Assembly: GCF_000013885.1 (NCBI RefSeq)
Contig: NC_007964.1
Location: forward strand, 3,396,001-3,460,000
Direction of reading: 5' to 3'
DNA: 64,000 nt
Source of the DNA: Nitrobacter hamburgensis X14
GTDB lineage: Bacteria > Pseudomonadota > Alphaproteobacteria > Rhizobiales > Xanthobacteraceae
Part shown: piece by piece, positions 50,159 through 58,947 of the stretch
Position numbering within the stretch: position 1 is the first letter of the stretch
Layout: each line of letters opens with the position of its first letter
Translations under genes and position numbers: made by a program
The notes under the pieces: model-generated
The model's database searches: none
What the model saw: the letters and a program-made list of their open reading frames with translations, nothing else
Told to the model about the DNA's origin: nothing

Positions 50159-53110
50159 GTGCTGATCAAGAGATCACAGCGACAGAATGCGCAAATCGCG
50201 CGCGGCGGTTCGGCTCTCGGAACGCTGACCGAGCCGGGAAAAGGCTTCGACCGCCGCACGTTCCTGCGCCGTTCCGGTCTGGCCGCCGGCGGTCTTGCCG
50301 CGTTGAGCACGCTGCCGCTCGGCACCGTCCGCAAGGCCGAAGCGGCGGCTGCGGGGCCGCTGACGTCGGGCGCGACGGTTCGTAAAAGCGTGTGCACGCA
50401 TTGCGCCGTCGGCTGCACCGTCACCGCCGAGGTGCTGAACGGTGTCTGGATCGGCCAGGAGCCGAGCTGGGATTCGCCGATCAATCGCGGCTCGCACTGC
50501 GCCAAGGGCGCATCGGTGCGCGAACTCGTCCATAACGAGCGCCGCCTCCGCTACCCGATGAAACTTGTCAACGGACAATGGACGCGCGTTTCGTGGGATA
50601 CGGCCATCGACGAGATCGGCGACAAGTTAGTGCAGGTCCGCCAGAAGTCGGGCGGCGACTCGGTCTATTGGCTCGGTTCGGCGAAGATGACGAACGAAGG
50701 GTCGTATCTGTTCCGCAAGCTCGGTGCGTTCTGGGGCACCAACAACACCGATCACCAGGCGCGCATCTGCCATTCGACAACTGTGACCGGCGTGGCCAAC
50801 ACCTGGGGCTACGGCGCGATGACCAACAGCTTCAACGATATTCGTAACTCCAAAACGCAGATCATCATGGGCGGCAATCCCGCCGAAGCGCATCCGGTTT
50901 CGCTACAACATCTTCTTGAAGGCGCCGAATTGAACAAGGCGAATGTCGTCGTGATCGATCCGCGCATGACGCGGACCGCCGCACATGCGACCGAGTACGT
51001 GCGGCTGCGGCCGGGAACAGACATTCCGGTTCTGTACGGAATGATGTGGCACATCCTCAAGAATGGCTGGGAAGACAAGGAATTCATCCGGCAACGCGTT
51101 TACGGTTTCGACGATCTTCGCAAGGAAGCGGAGAAGTGGAATCCGGAGGAAGTCGAACGCGTCAGTGGCGTTCCGGGCGCGCAGCTTGAGCGCGTCGCCA
51201 AGATGTTCGCGACGGAAAAGCCGGCGACGTTGATTTGGTGCATGGGGCAGACCCAGCATACGGTCGGCACCGCGAATGTGCGCGCGAGTTGCATCGCCTT
51301 GCTGCTGACCGGCAATGTCGGCAAACCCGGCACCGGCGCTAACATCTTCCGCGGCCATGACAACGTGCAGGGCGCGACCGACGTCGGGCTCGATATCGTG
51401 ACGCTGCCTTTCTACTACGGCCTGGCCGAAGGCGCCTGGAAGCACTGGTCGCGTGTCTGGGAGGTCGAATACGACTATCTGGTGTCACGTTTCGACGACA
51501 AGAAATCGATGGAAACGCCCGGCATTCCGCTGACGCGGTGGTTCGACGCCGTTATCCTTCCAAAAGCCGACGTGGCCCAGAAAGACAATGTGAAGGCGGT
51601 GTTCGTGCAGGGACACGCCAGCAACAGCATTACGCGAATCCCCGAATCGATGAAGGGACTAAAGGCGCTGGAATTGCTCGTCATCGCCGACCCGCATCCG
51701 ACCACATGGGCTTCGCTCGCGGTACAAGCCGGCCGCAAGGACGGTGTTTATCTTCTGCCTGTCGCCACGCAGTTCGAATGCAAGGGCTCGCGCGTCGCCT
51801 CGAATCGCTCGCTGCAATGGGGTGAGCAGATCGTGAAGCCGGTCTTCGAGTCGAAGGACGACCTCGAGGTCATGTATCTTGTCGCCAAAAAGCTCGGCTT
51901 TGCAGACAAGCTGTTCAAGAACATCAAGGTCGAGGACAACCTGCCGGTGGCGGAGGATATCCTTCGCGAGATGAATCGCGGGAGCTGGTCGACCGGCTAT
52001 TGCGGCCAATCGCCGGAACGCCTCAAGGCGCACATGAAAAACCAGAACAAGTTCGATCTGGTCACCATGCGCGCGCCAAAGGACGATCCGGAAGTCGGTG
52101 GGGACTATTACGGCTTGCCGTGGCCGTGCTGGGGTTCGCCGGAGGTGCGGCATCCGGGCACGCCCCTGCTCTACAACACCAATCTTGCGGTCATGGACGG
52201 CGGCGGTTGCTTCCGCCCGCGTTTCGGACTCGAGCGCGAGGAGAAGCTGCCCGATGGCAGCACCCGCAAGGTCAGCCTGCTCGCGGACGGTTCCTATTCG
52301 AAGGATTCGGAAATCAAGGACGGCTATCCCGAATTCACGCTGGCGAGCTTGAAGAAGCTTGGCTGGGACAAGGATCTGACCGAGAGCGAGATGGCCACGA
52401 TCAACAAGGTCAATCCCGACAAACCGGATACGGTGTCCTGGGCGCTCGATCTCTCGGGCGGTATTCAGCGCGTCGCGCTGATGCACGGCTGCGTTCCCTA
52501 CGGCAACGGCAAGGCGCGCATGAACGCCTTCGGTCTGCCGGATCCGATCCCGGTGCATCGCGAACCCATTTACTCTCCGCGTGTCGATCTGGTGTCGAAA
52601 TATCCGACGTTGCCGGACGCCAAGCAGTTCCGCTTACCCAACATCGGCTTCTCCGTGCAGAAGGCCGCGGTCGAGAAAGGAATCGCCAAGCAGTTTCCGC
52701 TCGTCCTCTCCTCAGGCCGCCTGGTCGAATATGAGGGCGGCGGCGAGGAGTCGCGGAGCAATCCGTGGCTCGCCGAATTGCAGCAGGACATGTTCATCGA
52801 GATCAGCGTCGCGGACGCCGCCGAACGCGGCATCAAGGACGGCGGCTGGGTCTGGGTGACGGGCGCCGAGAACAGCTCGAAAGCGAGGATGAAGGCGCTG
52901 GTGACCGAGCGGGTCGGCAAGGGCGTGGCGTGGATGCCGTTCCACTTCGGCGGATGGTTCGGAGGCGTCGATTTGCGCAACAACTACCCGAAGGGGACCG
53001 ATCCGATCGTGCTGGGCGAGAGTGCCAATACGATCACGACCTACGGCTACGATCCTGCAACGGGCATGCAGGAACCGAAGGTCACGCTCTGTCAGATCGT
53101 CGCGGCATAA
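50159..53110 (+). CDS. fdhA: Formate dehydrogenase alpha subunit (molybdopterin, Cys type)
   Basis: 983 residues; oxidises formate to CO2 in the periplasm using bis-MGD. Tat signal with twin arginines at 32-33 (FDRRTFLRRSGLAAGG). [4Fe-4S] ligands C79, C82, C86 and C114 (VCTHCAVGC, SHCAKG). The metal-binding residue is C204 in QARICHSTTV, encoded by TGC, with the conserved histidine next; so this is a cysteine form and not selenocysteine. C-terminal MGD-binding motifs run through SSGRLVEYEGGGEESRSN to the end. GTG start 12 bases after the small Tat gene, with GAAGGAGG upstream. Metal could be Mo or W. Confidence 0.95.
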   Translation: MLIKRSQRQNAQIARGGSALGTLTEPGKGFDRRTFLRRSGLAAGGLAALSTLPLGTVRKAEAAAAGPLTSGATVRKSVCTHCAVGCTVTAEVLNGVWIGQEPSWDSPINRGSHCAKGASVRELVHNERRLRYPMKLVNGQWTRVSWDTAIDEIGDKLVQVRQKSGGDSVYWLGSAKMTNEGSYLFRKLGAFWGTNNTDHQARICHSTTVTGVANTWGYGAMTNSFNDIRNSKTQIIMGGNPAEAHPVSLQHLLEGAELNKANVVVIDPRMTRTAAHATEYVRLRPGTDIPVLYGMMWHILKNGWEDKEFIRQRVYGFDDLRKEAEKWNPEEVERVSGVPGAQLERVAKMFATEKPATLIWCMGQTQHTVGTANVRASCIALLLTGNVGKPGTGANIFRGHDNVQGATDVGLDIVTLPFYYGLAEGAWKHWSRVWEVEYDYLVSRFDDKKSMETPGIPLTRWFDAVILPKADVAQKDNVKAVFVQGHASNSITRIPESMKGLKALELLVIADPHPTTWASLAVQAGRKDGVYLLPVATQFECKGSRVASNRSLQWGEQIVKPVFESKDDLEVMYLVAKKLGFADKLFKNIKVEDNLPVAEDILREMNRGSWSTGYCGQSPERLKAHMKNQNKFDLVTMRAPKDDPEVGGDYYGLPWPCWGSPEVRHPGTPLLYNTNLAVMDGGGCFRPRFGLEREEKLPDGSTRKVSLLADGSYSKDSEIKDGYPEFTLASLKKLGWDKDLTESEMATINKVNPDKPDTVSWALDLSGGIQRVALMHGCVPYGNGKARMNAFGLPDPIPVHREPIYSPRVDLVSKYPTLPDAKQFRLPNIGFSVQKAAVEKGIAKQFPLVLSSGRLVEYEGGGEESRSNPWLAELQQDMFIEISVADAAERGIKDGGWVWVTGAENSSKARMKALVTERVGKGVAWMPFHFGGWFGGVDLRNNYPKGTDPIVLGESANTITTYGYDPATGMQEPKVTLCQIVAA

Positions 53111-53122
53111 GGAGCAACAGCC

Positions 53123-53719
53123 ATGGCCCGGATGAAATTTCTCTGCGACGCTGATCGTTGCATCGAATGCAACGCATGCGTTACGGCCTGCAAGAATGAG
53201 CATGAGGTGCCATGGGGGATCAATCGGCGTCGGGTCGTGACCATCAACGACGGCAAGCCGGGCGAACGCTCGGTCTCGATGGCGTGCATGCACTGCACCG
53301 ACGCGCCATGTGCCGCGGTGTGCCCCGTAAACTGCTTCTACACCACGGAAGACGGCGTGGTGTTGCACTCCAAGGATCTTTGCATCGGCTGCGGCTATTG
53401 TTTCTATGCATGTCCGTTCGGCGCGCCGCAGTATCCGAAGGTCAGCAACTTCGGCTCGCGCGGCAAGATGGACAAGTGCACGTTCTGCGCTGGCGGTCCG
53501 GAAGCCGACGGCTCCAAGGAAGAATACGAGAAATATGGAGCCAATCGTCTTGCCGAAGGTAAACTACCTCTGTGCGCGGAGATGTGCTCGACCAAATCGC
53601 TGCTCGCGGGCGATGGCGAGATCATCGCGGAAATCTACAAGGAAAGGGTGACCAAGCGGGGGTACGGTTCCGGCGCATGGGGTTGGCAGACAGCCTACCG
53701 GGAAACCATCACGTCGTAA
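53123..53719 (+). CDS. fdhB: Formate dehydrogenase beta subunit (4Fe-4S)
   Basis: 198 residues. Four cysteine clusters: CDADRCIECNACVTACKNEH, CMHCTDAPCAAVCPVNC, CIGCGYCFYACPFGAP and KCTFCAGG...CAEMC. FDH3-type beta subunit, carrying electrons from alpha to the membrane gamma subunit. No signal peptide of its own, so it is exported together with alpha by Tat. 12-base gap to fdhA. Confidence 0.94.
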   Translation: MARMKFLCDADRCIECNACVTACKNEHEVPWGINRRRVVTINDGKPGERSVSMACMHCTDAPCAAVCPVNCFYTTEDGVVLHSKDLCIGCGYCFYACPFGAPQYPKVSNFGSRGKMDKCTFCAGGPEADGSKEEYEKYGANRLAEGKLPLCAEMCSTKSLLAGDGEIIAEIYKERVTKRGYGSGAWGWQTAYRETITS

Positions 53720-53776
53720 TTCGCGGGTGGGAGCGGCTGCGCGACGGGCGCAGCTGAAAATCGAGGGAGAGTCCTC

Positions 53777-54787
53777 ATGGCGTCTTTCGCAAGATATGTT
53801 CGCTTCGCCGCCTGTGTCTGGACCTTATTCTTCATCGTTTTGGTCGTTCCGGCATCCGCCCAGCAGCCGTCCCGGGTCGACCCCAACGCGAGCGCGGTGA
53901 CGGAGCAGAAGCTTTTTCAGGAACAGGACCGCATCCATGGACGCGTCAGCATTCCGGATCAGCGCTCAGGCGTGCTGGAACAACCGGCCGGCCGGGACTG
54001 GCGGCATTTCCGCGATGTCACGCTGCGCTGGATCGGTGGCATCGCGATACTCGGGATGCTTGCCATCCTCAGCATTTTCTATCTGGCGCGGGGCATGGTT
54101 CGCATCCAAAGCGGTCGCTCAGGCCGCACCATCGTTCGCTTCTCCGCCTTCGAGCGCTTCGTGCACTGGATGACCGCAACCTGTTTCATCATTCTCGCAA
54201 TTTCAGGCCTGAACATTACCTTCGGTCGTCCTCTTTTGCTGCCCTTGATCGGCTTTGCGGCATTCTCGGAATGGTCGCAGTGGGCCAAGTACGCGCACAA
54301 TTATCTGAGCTTCCCCTTCACCATCGGCGTCATTCTGATTTTCCTGATGTGGATCGCCGGCAACATTCCCAACAAGGTCGATGTCGAGTGGCTCAAGCGC
54401 GGCGGCGGCATGGTCGGCCATGACCACCCGCCGGCCTATCGCTTCAATGCCGGTCAGAAGGCTGTCTACTGGATCGTCGTCGTCGGTGGAGGTGCCGTGG
54501 CGGCGACCGGCTATCAGTTGATGTTTCCTTTCTATTTGACGGGCATCGAAGGCATGCAACTCGCGCACGTCGTTCACGCCGTGGTCTCGGTGCTGTTCGT
54601 CGCCGTCATGCTGGCGCATATCTATATTGGCACGATTGGAATGGAGGGAGCATTTGAGGCGATGGGTGAGGGTACGGTGGACCTGAACTGGGCCAGGGAA
54701 CATCACAGCCTCTGGCTCGACGAACAAAATGCCCGCACCGGCGTCAACGAAACGCACCGCCGGCCGTCGGCAACGCCCGCGGAGTAG
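53777..54787 (+). CDS. fdhC: Formate dehydrogenase gamma subunit (cytochrome b)
   Basis: 336 residues: an N-terminal signal (AACVWTLFFIVLVVPASAQQ), a periplasmic stretch, then membrane segments IGGIAILGMLAILSIFYLA, MTATCFIILAISGLNIT, FPFTIGVILIFLMWIAG, VYWIVVVGGGAVAATGYQL and VVSVLFVAVMLAHIYIG. Haem-ligand histidines are likely in ERFVHWMTA, YAHNYLSF and VVHAVV / AHIYIG. Passes electrons to the quinone pool. Longer at the N-terminus than FdnI-type subunits, as in other alphaproteobacteria. Confidence 0.93.
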   Translation: MASFARYVRFAACVWTLFFIVLVVPASAQQPSRVDPNASAVTEQKLFQEQDRIHGRVSIPDQRSGVLEQPAGRDWRHFRDVTLRWIGGIAILGMLAILSIFYLARGMVRIQSGRSGRTIVRFSAFERFVHWMTATCFIILAISGLNITFGRPLLLPLIGFAAFSEWSQWAKYAHNYLSFPFTIGVILIFLMWIAGNIPNKVDVEWLKRGGGMVGHDHPPAYRFNAGQKAVYWIVVVGGGAVAATGYQLMFPFYLTGIEGMQLAHVVHAVVSVLFVAVMLAHIYIGTIGMEGAFEAMGEGTVDLNWAREHHSLWLDEQNARTGVNETHRRPSATPAE

Positions 54788-54839
54788 AACCCCTGCCCTG
54801 CGTCGTTGCGGATGATGCCTCGCTCTGGAGGACACTCGA

Positions 54840-54962
54840 ATGAAAACCTTTTTGCTGGCGTGCGTCTGCGCCATCGTGCTTGCGCTTGTGGCCGTCGAGG
54901 GCCTCAACGTCGTTCAGAAACCGGTCAGTGTTGCCTTCTCCACATCAGGCGTTCGCCTCTAG
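54840..54962 (+). CDS. 40-residue membrane peptide at the end of the FDH operon
   Basis: MKTFLLACVCAIVLALVAVE then GLNVVQKPVSVAFSTSGVRL and a TAG. One hydrophobic segment (residues 3-19) with a short polar end. The ribosome-binding site CTGGAGGAC lies seven bases before the ATG. It follows fdhC by 52 bases on the same strand. Small single-pass proteins often stabilise membrane oxidoreductases (as CydX does for cytochrome bd). A similar role for FDH is conjecture. Confidence 0.6.
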   Translation: MKTFLLACVCAIVLALVAVEGLNVVQKPVSVAFSTSGVRL

Positions 54963-54986
54963 CGATCACCGTCTGGACCGAAATAA

Positions 54987-55229
54987 TCAGATTTCTATCG
55001 CGCCATTCGTTTTCTCTATCAGGAAAACGATGCGCTGCTCGTTGCGCTCGGTAATTTCGACCTTGTCGCCGGTTTCGCGGATCAGGTTTGGAATATCGAT
55101 GACCGACAATGGGTCGGTGCAGTGCACTTCGAGCAGATCGCCCGCCCGCAATGGCTTCAGCGCCTTCCTTGTCTTCAAGGCGGGCAACGGACATTTCAGT
55201 CCGGTGAGATCAAGCTTCGTCCTGTTCAT
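54987..55229 (-). CDS. TusA-family sulfurtransferase-like protein
   Basis: 80 residues. Active-site CPxP in LDLTGLKCPLPALKTRKALK (C13), followed by GDLLEVHCTDPLSVIDIPNL. TusA proteins carry persulfide sulfur; in E. coli TusA takes part in molybdenum-cofactor and FDH maturation. Its place as the last gene of a mobB-moeA-tusA operon fits a role as sulfur donor here. 42 bases from moeA. Confidence 0.9.
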   Translation of the reverse strand: MNRTKLDLTGLKCPLPALKTRKALKPLRAGDLLEVHCTDPLSVIDIPNLIRETGDKVEITERNEQRIVFLIEKTNGAIEI

Positions 55230-55271
55230 GTGCGCAAGATGACGGTGGGTGCGATCAAGGTCAACGCATCC

Positions 55272-56528
55272 TCACAGCAGGCTGGCATAAGGAAGAAACC
55301 CGACGCCCTGCCCGGGCTCGACCCGACTGATGGTTTCACCGAGCTCGACCAGACCATCGGTTTCGACCAGCGATGACAAAAGCCCGGCGCCCTCGCGCGG
55401 AAACTTGATCGCCTCGAGTTTGCCATCGTCGGCCTTGCGCAAGCTGGCGCGGACATATTCGCGTCGGCCGGGCTTTTTCTTGTAGGTAAAAGCCGCGCGC
55501 ACCGGCATCGGCATAAGCGGTTCGGGCAAGGCGCCCGACAACGCCAGCACCGTCGGCCGCACGACATGGACGAAGGTGACGAAGCTCGCGACCGGATTGC
55601 CCGGCAATCCGATCAAGGGCGTGCCGCCGATGATCCCCATCGCGACGGGACGGCCCGGCTTGATCGCCATGCGCCACATCACCAGCGTGCCGATCCTTTC
55701 AACCGCCGCCTTGACGTGATCCTCTTCGCCCGTCGAAACGCCGCCGGTGGTCAGGATCAGATCGCATTCGCCTGCGACCTTCTTCAGACCGCCGGCGAGC
55801 GATGTGAGGTCGTCACGGACGATGCCAAGGTCGGTAATCTCGCAGCCGAGCCTGCGCAGCATCGCCATCAGCATGAAGCGGTTGGAATCGAAGAGTTGCG
55901 CGCCGGCACGCGCTTCGCCCGGCGCGGCCAACTCGTTGCCGGTCGAAAAGACCGCGACACGGATCCGCCTGACGACCTTAAGCCGGGTCAAGCCGAACGC
56001 GGCGGCGAGCGCGACGTGCTGCGGGCTCAGGCGCTGGCCGGCACGCAAGCCAATCTCGCCTTGTGGGATGTCCTCGCCCGCAGGACGGACATTGGCTCCC
56101 GGCCTCAAGCCAGGCGGCAAAACGACCTTGCCGGATGGATCGATCCGGACGTCTTCCTGCATGAACACCGTATCGGCGCCCGGCGGAATCGGCGCACCGG
56201 TAAAGATGCGCGCAGCATGACCGGCCTTCAACGGCTCGTATGCCGCAGCGCCGGCCTGAATGCGGCCGACCACCGGCAGGATATTCTCCGTCGTTTTCGT
56301 AATGTCCTCGCTACGCACCGCGTAACCATCGACCGCGGAATTGGTGAAAGGCGGCAACGGCAACGGCGCGGTAACGTTGCGTGCGAGCACGCGTCCATCG
56401 CTGTCGAGAAGAAGCACCGTTTCGGTGTCCGTGACCGCGCTGACGGACGTAGCGATCAGGCCGACCGCGTCGTCGACCGACATCATCGGTCCGCCGAAGG
56501 CAAAGCAATCGTCGGACAATTGAGCCAT
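55272..56528 (-). CDS. moeA: Molybdopterin molybdenumtransferase MoeA
   Basis: 418 residues; inserts molybdate into adenylated molybdopterin. N-terminal MoeA domain (LPPFTNSAVDGYAVRSEDIT), central (AARIFTGAPIPPGADTVFMQ, ERG-like AGEDIPQGE), MPT-binding core (VAVFSTGNELAAPGEARAGA, LTTGGVSTGEEDHVKAAVER, PLIGLPGNPVASFVTFVHVV). Full length, the most canonical of three MoeA-like proteins at this locus. 9-base gap after mobB. Confidence 0.92.
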   Translation of the reverse strand: MAQLSDDCFAFGGPMMSVDDAVGLIATSVSAVTDTETVLLLDSDGRVLARNVTAPLPLPPFTNSAVDGYAVRSEDITKTTENILPVVGRIQAGAAAYEPLKAGHAARIFTGAPIPPGADTVFMQEDVRIDPSGKVVLPPGLRPGANVRPAGEDIPQGEIGLRAGQRLSPQHVALAAAFGLTRLKVVRRIRVAVFSTGNELAAPGEARAGAQLFDSNRFMLMAMLRRLGCEITDLGIVRDDLTSLAGGLKKVAGECDLILTTGGVSTGEEDHVKAAVERIGTLVMWRMAIKPGRPVAMGIIGGTPLIGLPGNPVASFVTFVHVVRPTVLALSGALPEPLMPMPVRAAFTYKKKPGRREYVRASLRKADDGKLEAIKFPREGAGLLSSLVETDGLVELGETISRVEPGQGVGFLPYASLL

Positions 56529-56537
56529 GGCGCCTCT

Positions 56538-57065
56538 TCAGCCTCGTACCGCGCGCAGCGTATCGATCTCCTCCACCGGCATCGCCGCGCGCTGCATGAG
56601 CTTGGCGATAGCGGAGATATCATCGAGATGGGCCACCGGCAGCCTGGTTTCAACCGCAATGTCAGCGGCGATGCCGACGATGTTTTTGTCGTCAGGAAAC
56701 AGGAAGGGCTTGCCGTTACCGGCACGGTGGACCTCGATCTTGGGCAGCGGCTCGCGCTTGAATCCTTCGACGACAACGAGGTCAACGGGGGCCAGCTTTT
56801 GCAGCAGTTCAAAAAGATGCAACTCGGGAGCCTCGTGCAGCTCATGCATCAGCGCCCAGCGCCGCTCGGATGACACCAGGACTTCGGTCGCGCCGGCCTC
56901 GCGGTGACGCCAGGAGTCCTTGCCGGGCACATCCACATCAAAATTGTGGTGAGCGTGCTTGATTACGGAAATACTCAGGCCCTCTTTCAGCAAATACGGA
57001 ATGAGGCGCGTCAGCAACGTGGTCTTTCCGGCGCCGCTCCATCCCGCCAGGCCGATGACTTTCAT
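56538..57065 (-). CDS. mobB: Molybdopterin-guanine dinucleotide synthesis protein MobB
   Basis: 175 residues with a P-loop GWSGAGKTTLLTRLIPYL and ISVIKHAHHNFDVDVPGKDS, VDLVVVEGFKREPLPKIEV. A GTP-binding helper of MobA in MGD formation. The ATG at 57065 (MKVIGLAGWSG) is the family start; the longer frame upstream has no homology. First gene of the mobB-moeA-tusA operon, divergent from fdhD. Confidence 0.93.
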   Translation of the reverse strand: MKVIGLAGWSGAGKTTLLTRLIPYLLKEGLSISVIKHAHHNFDVDVPGKDSWRHREAGATEVLVSSERRWALMHELHEAPELHLFELLQKLAPVDLVVVEGFKREPLPKIEVHRAGNGKPFLFPDDKNIVGIAADIAVETRLPVAHLDDISAIAKLMQRAAMPVEEIDTLRAVRG

Positions 57066-57243
57066 CCTGATCCTCGGAGCCGGCTCGCTTTCCGCGCTAT
57101 CGCGAGCAGCGAAGCGGCCAATCAATCCAGGCTGCATCCGCACCACCCGCTTTTGGGTTGCGGCGCCCGCAACGACAGGCCAGCGGCATTTATTCCACAT
57201 GTTTATATCGGTTCGACGCCGATGTCATGCTAACGTCTTTGAC

Positions 57244-58134
57244 ATGATGAGGATCGAAAAATCACCGGTCCCCCTGATCGTCCCGAACCCGGACGATTCA
57301 CGGCTGACCCAGCGCGTCATCGGGATCGACCAGACCGGCGCGAATGTCGAGATCAAGGTGCCGATGGAGCGGCCGCTGACGCTCTACCTGAACGCTCAGG
57401 AGATCGTCACCATGATGACGATCGGCGACCATCCGGAATACCTCGCGCTGGGCTACTTGCTCAACCAGAACATGCTGAAATACGACGACGTCGTCACCGA
57501 GGTCGACTATGACGACGATCTGCAGGTCGTGGTCGTCAGGACCGAGCACAACACCAATTTCGAGCACAAGCTGAAGAAGCGCACGCAGACCTCCGGTTGC
57601 GCGCAGGGTACGTCATTCGGCGATCTGCTCGAAGCAGTCGAAAGCGTCGAGCTTCCCAAGGCGAAACTGCGCACGTCCTGGCTGTATCAGATGACGCACA
57701 CGATCAACACCACGCCCTCGCTCTACCTTGAGGCCGGTGCTATCCATGGCTGCGTGCTGTGCAGGGAAGGCACGCCGCTCTGCTACACCGAGGATGTAGG
57801 CCGTCACAACGCCGTCGACAAGATTGCCGGCTGGATGTACCAACACGGCGTCGATCCCGCCGACAAGATCCTTTACACCACAGGACGGCTGACCTCGGAG
57901 ATGGTGATCAAGACCGTGCGGATGGGCATTCCGATCCTGGTGTCGCGCTCGGGCTGCACCGCCTGGGGCGTCGATCTGGCGCGGCAGGTGGGATTGACGC
58001 TGGTCGGGCGCACACGGGGAAAACGCTTCATCGCATTGTCGGGCGAAGAGCGCATCGTCTACGATCAGAACCTCACTTATGTCGAGGACGAGTCGGCGCG
58101 GCACAAGCGTAAGGGGGAGAGCATTGACGATTGA
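57244..58134 (+). CDS. fdhD: Formate dehydrogenase accessory sulfurtransferase FdhD
   Basis: 296 residues. FdhD moves sulfur from IscS to the molybdenum centre of FDH. Family marks: GDHPEYLALGYLLNQNMLK, CYTEDVGRHNAVDKIAGWMY, GRLTSEMVIKTVRMGIPILV, SRSGCTAWGVDLARQVGLTL. In E. coli a C-x-x-C loop (C121, C124) carries the sulfur; here the matching loop is TSGCAQGTS with only one cysteine (C119), while extra cysteines appear at C170 and C173 (GCVLC). The start is MMRIEK at 57244; the frame is open upstream without homology. Confidence 0.92.
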   Translation: MMRIEKSPVPLIVPNPDDSRLTQRVIGIDQTGANVEIKVPMERPLTLYLNAQEIVTMMTIGDHPEYLALGYLLNQNMLKYDDVVTEVDYDDDLQVVVVRTEHNTNFEHKLKKRTQTSGCAQGTSFGDLLEAVESVELPKAKLRTSWLYQMTHTINTTPSLYLEAGAIHGCVLCREGTPLCYTEDVGRHNAVDKIAGWMYQHGVDPADKILYTTGRLTSEMVIKTVRMGIPILVSRSGCTAWGVDLARQVGLTLVGRTRGKRFIALSGEERIVYDQNLTYVEDESARHKRKGESIDD

Positions 58135-58753
58135 AATCCCGCCGACCCAGGGCGTGCTGCTCGCCGGCGGCCTTGCGCGACGCATGGGCGGCGGCGACAA
58201 GCCGATGCGGACGATCGGCGGCAGTACCATTCTGGAGCGCGTCATTGCGCGGCTGAAGCCGCAATGCGACGGGATCATTCTCAACGCCAATGGCGATCCC
58301 GGAAGGTTCGCTATGTTCGGGCTCACGGTCGTCGCCGACAACGTGCCCGATTTTCCCGGACCGCTCGCCGGTATTCTTGCTGCGCTCGACTGGACGGCCA
58401 CGAACCGCCCCGGGGTCGAATGGGTGCTCAGCGCCGCCGCGGATTGCCCGTTCCTGCCGCGCGATCTTGTCATGCGCCTGCATCAGGGCCGCGCGGAGGA
58501 GAAGGCCCAACTTGCGGTCGCCGTGTCCGGCGAACAATCGCATCCGGTGATCGGGCTCTGGCATGTCGGCCTGCGCGAGGAGCTGCGCCGCGCGCTGGTC
58601 AAAGACGACATCCGCAAGATCGACCGCTGGACCGCGTGCTACCGGCTCGCGGCTGTAAGCTGGCCGACCGAACCGCTCGATCCGTTCTTCAATGCCAATA
58701 CGGTCGAGGACATCGCAGAGGCGGAACGGCTGGCGGCCCTCGACGGGGGCTAG
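58124..58753 (+). CDS. mobA: Molybdenum cofactor guanylyltransferase MobA
   Basis: 209 residues: the nucleotidyltransferase motif LLAGGLARRMGGGDKPM, then VADNVPDFPGPLAGILAALD and SAAADCPFLPRDLVMRLHQG. Adds GMP to Mo-molybdopterin to give the bis-MGD precursor. The TTG at 58124 overlaps the fdhD stop by 11 bases and follows AAGGGGGAG, which decides the start. Operon with fdhD. Confidence 0.93.
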   Translation: MTIEIPPTQGVLLAGGLARRMGGGDKPMRTIGGSTILERVIARLKPQCDGIILNANGDPGRFAMFGLTVVADNVPDFPGPLAGILAALDWTATNRPGVEWVLSAAADCPFLPRDLVMRLHQGRAEEKAQLAVAVSGEQSHPVIGLWHVGLREELRRALVKDDIRKIDRWTACYRLAAVSWPTEPLDPFFNANTVEDIAEAERLAALDGG

Positions 58754-58790
58754 AGCCGTTTATGGCTTGGTGGAATCGGGGCTCTTTTCT

Positions 58791-58908
58791 CGTCATTGCG
58801 AGGAGCGGAACCACGAAGCAATCCAGATGCTTTCAAAACAAGAACTGGATTGCTTCGCTCAGCGCAAAATTGGCGAGAGTCAATTTGGTCGCCAGCTCGC
58901 AATGACGA
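58791..58908. repeat. Large inverted-repeat element (CGTCATTGCGAG type)
   Basis: CGTCATTGCGAG at the left pairs with CTCGCAATGACG at the right, and GAAGCAATCCAG pairs with CTGGATTGCTTC inside; the ~118 bases can fold into a long hairpin. This type of element is scattered between genes in Bradyrhizobium-type genomes. It lies between the convergent mobA and moeA-like genes and could end transcription from both sides. Confidence 0.7.
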
Positions 58909-58947
58909 CAAGTCGCGTTTCCATCCAAATATGAACTGTTCTGGCCG

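Noticed and set aside
50768..50770. Selenocysteine site in FDH
   Set aside because: The codon is TGC, not TGA; the reading frame is uninterrupted and no selenocysteine insertion element is needed.
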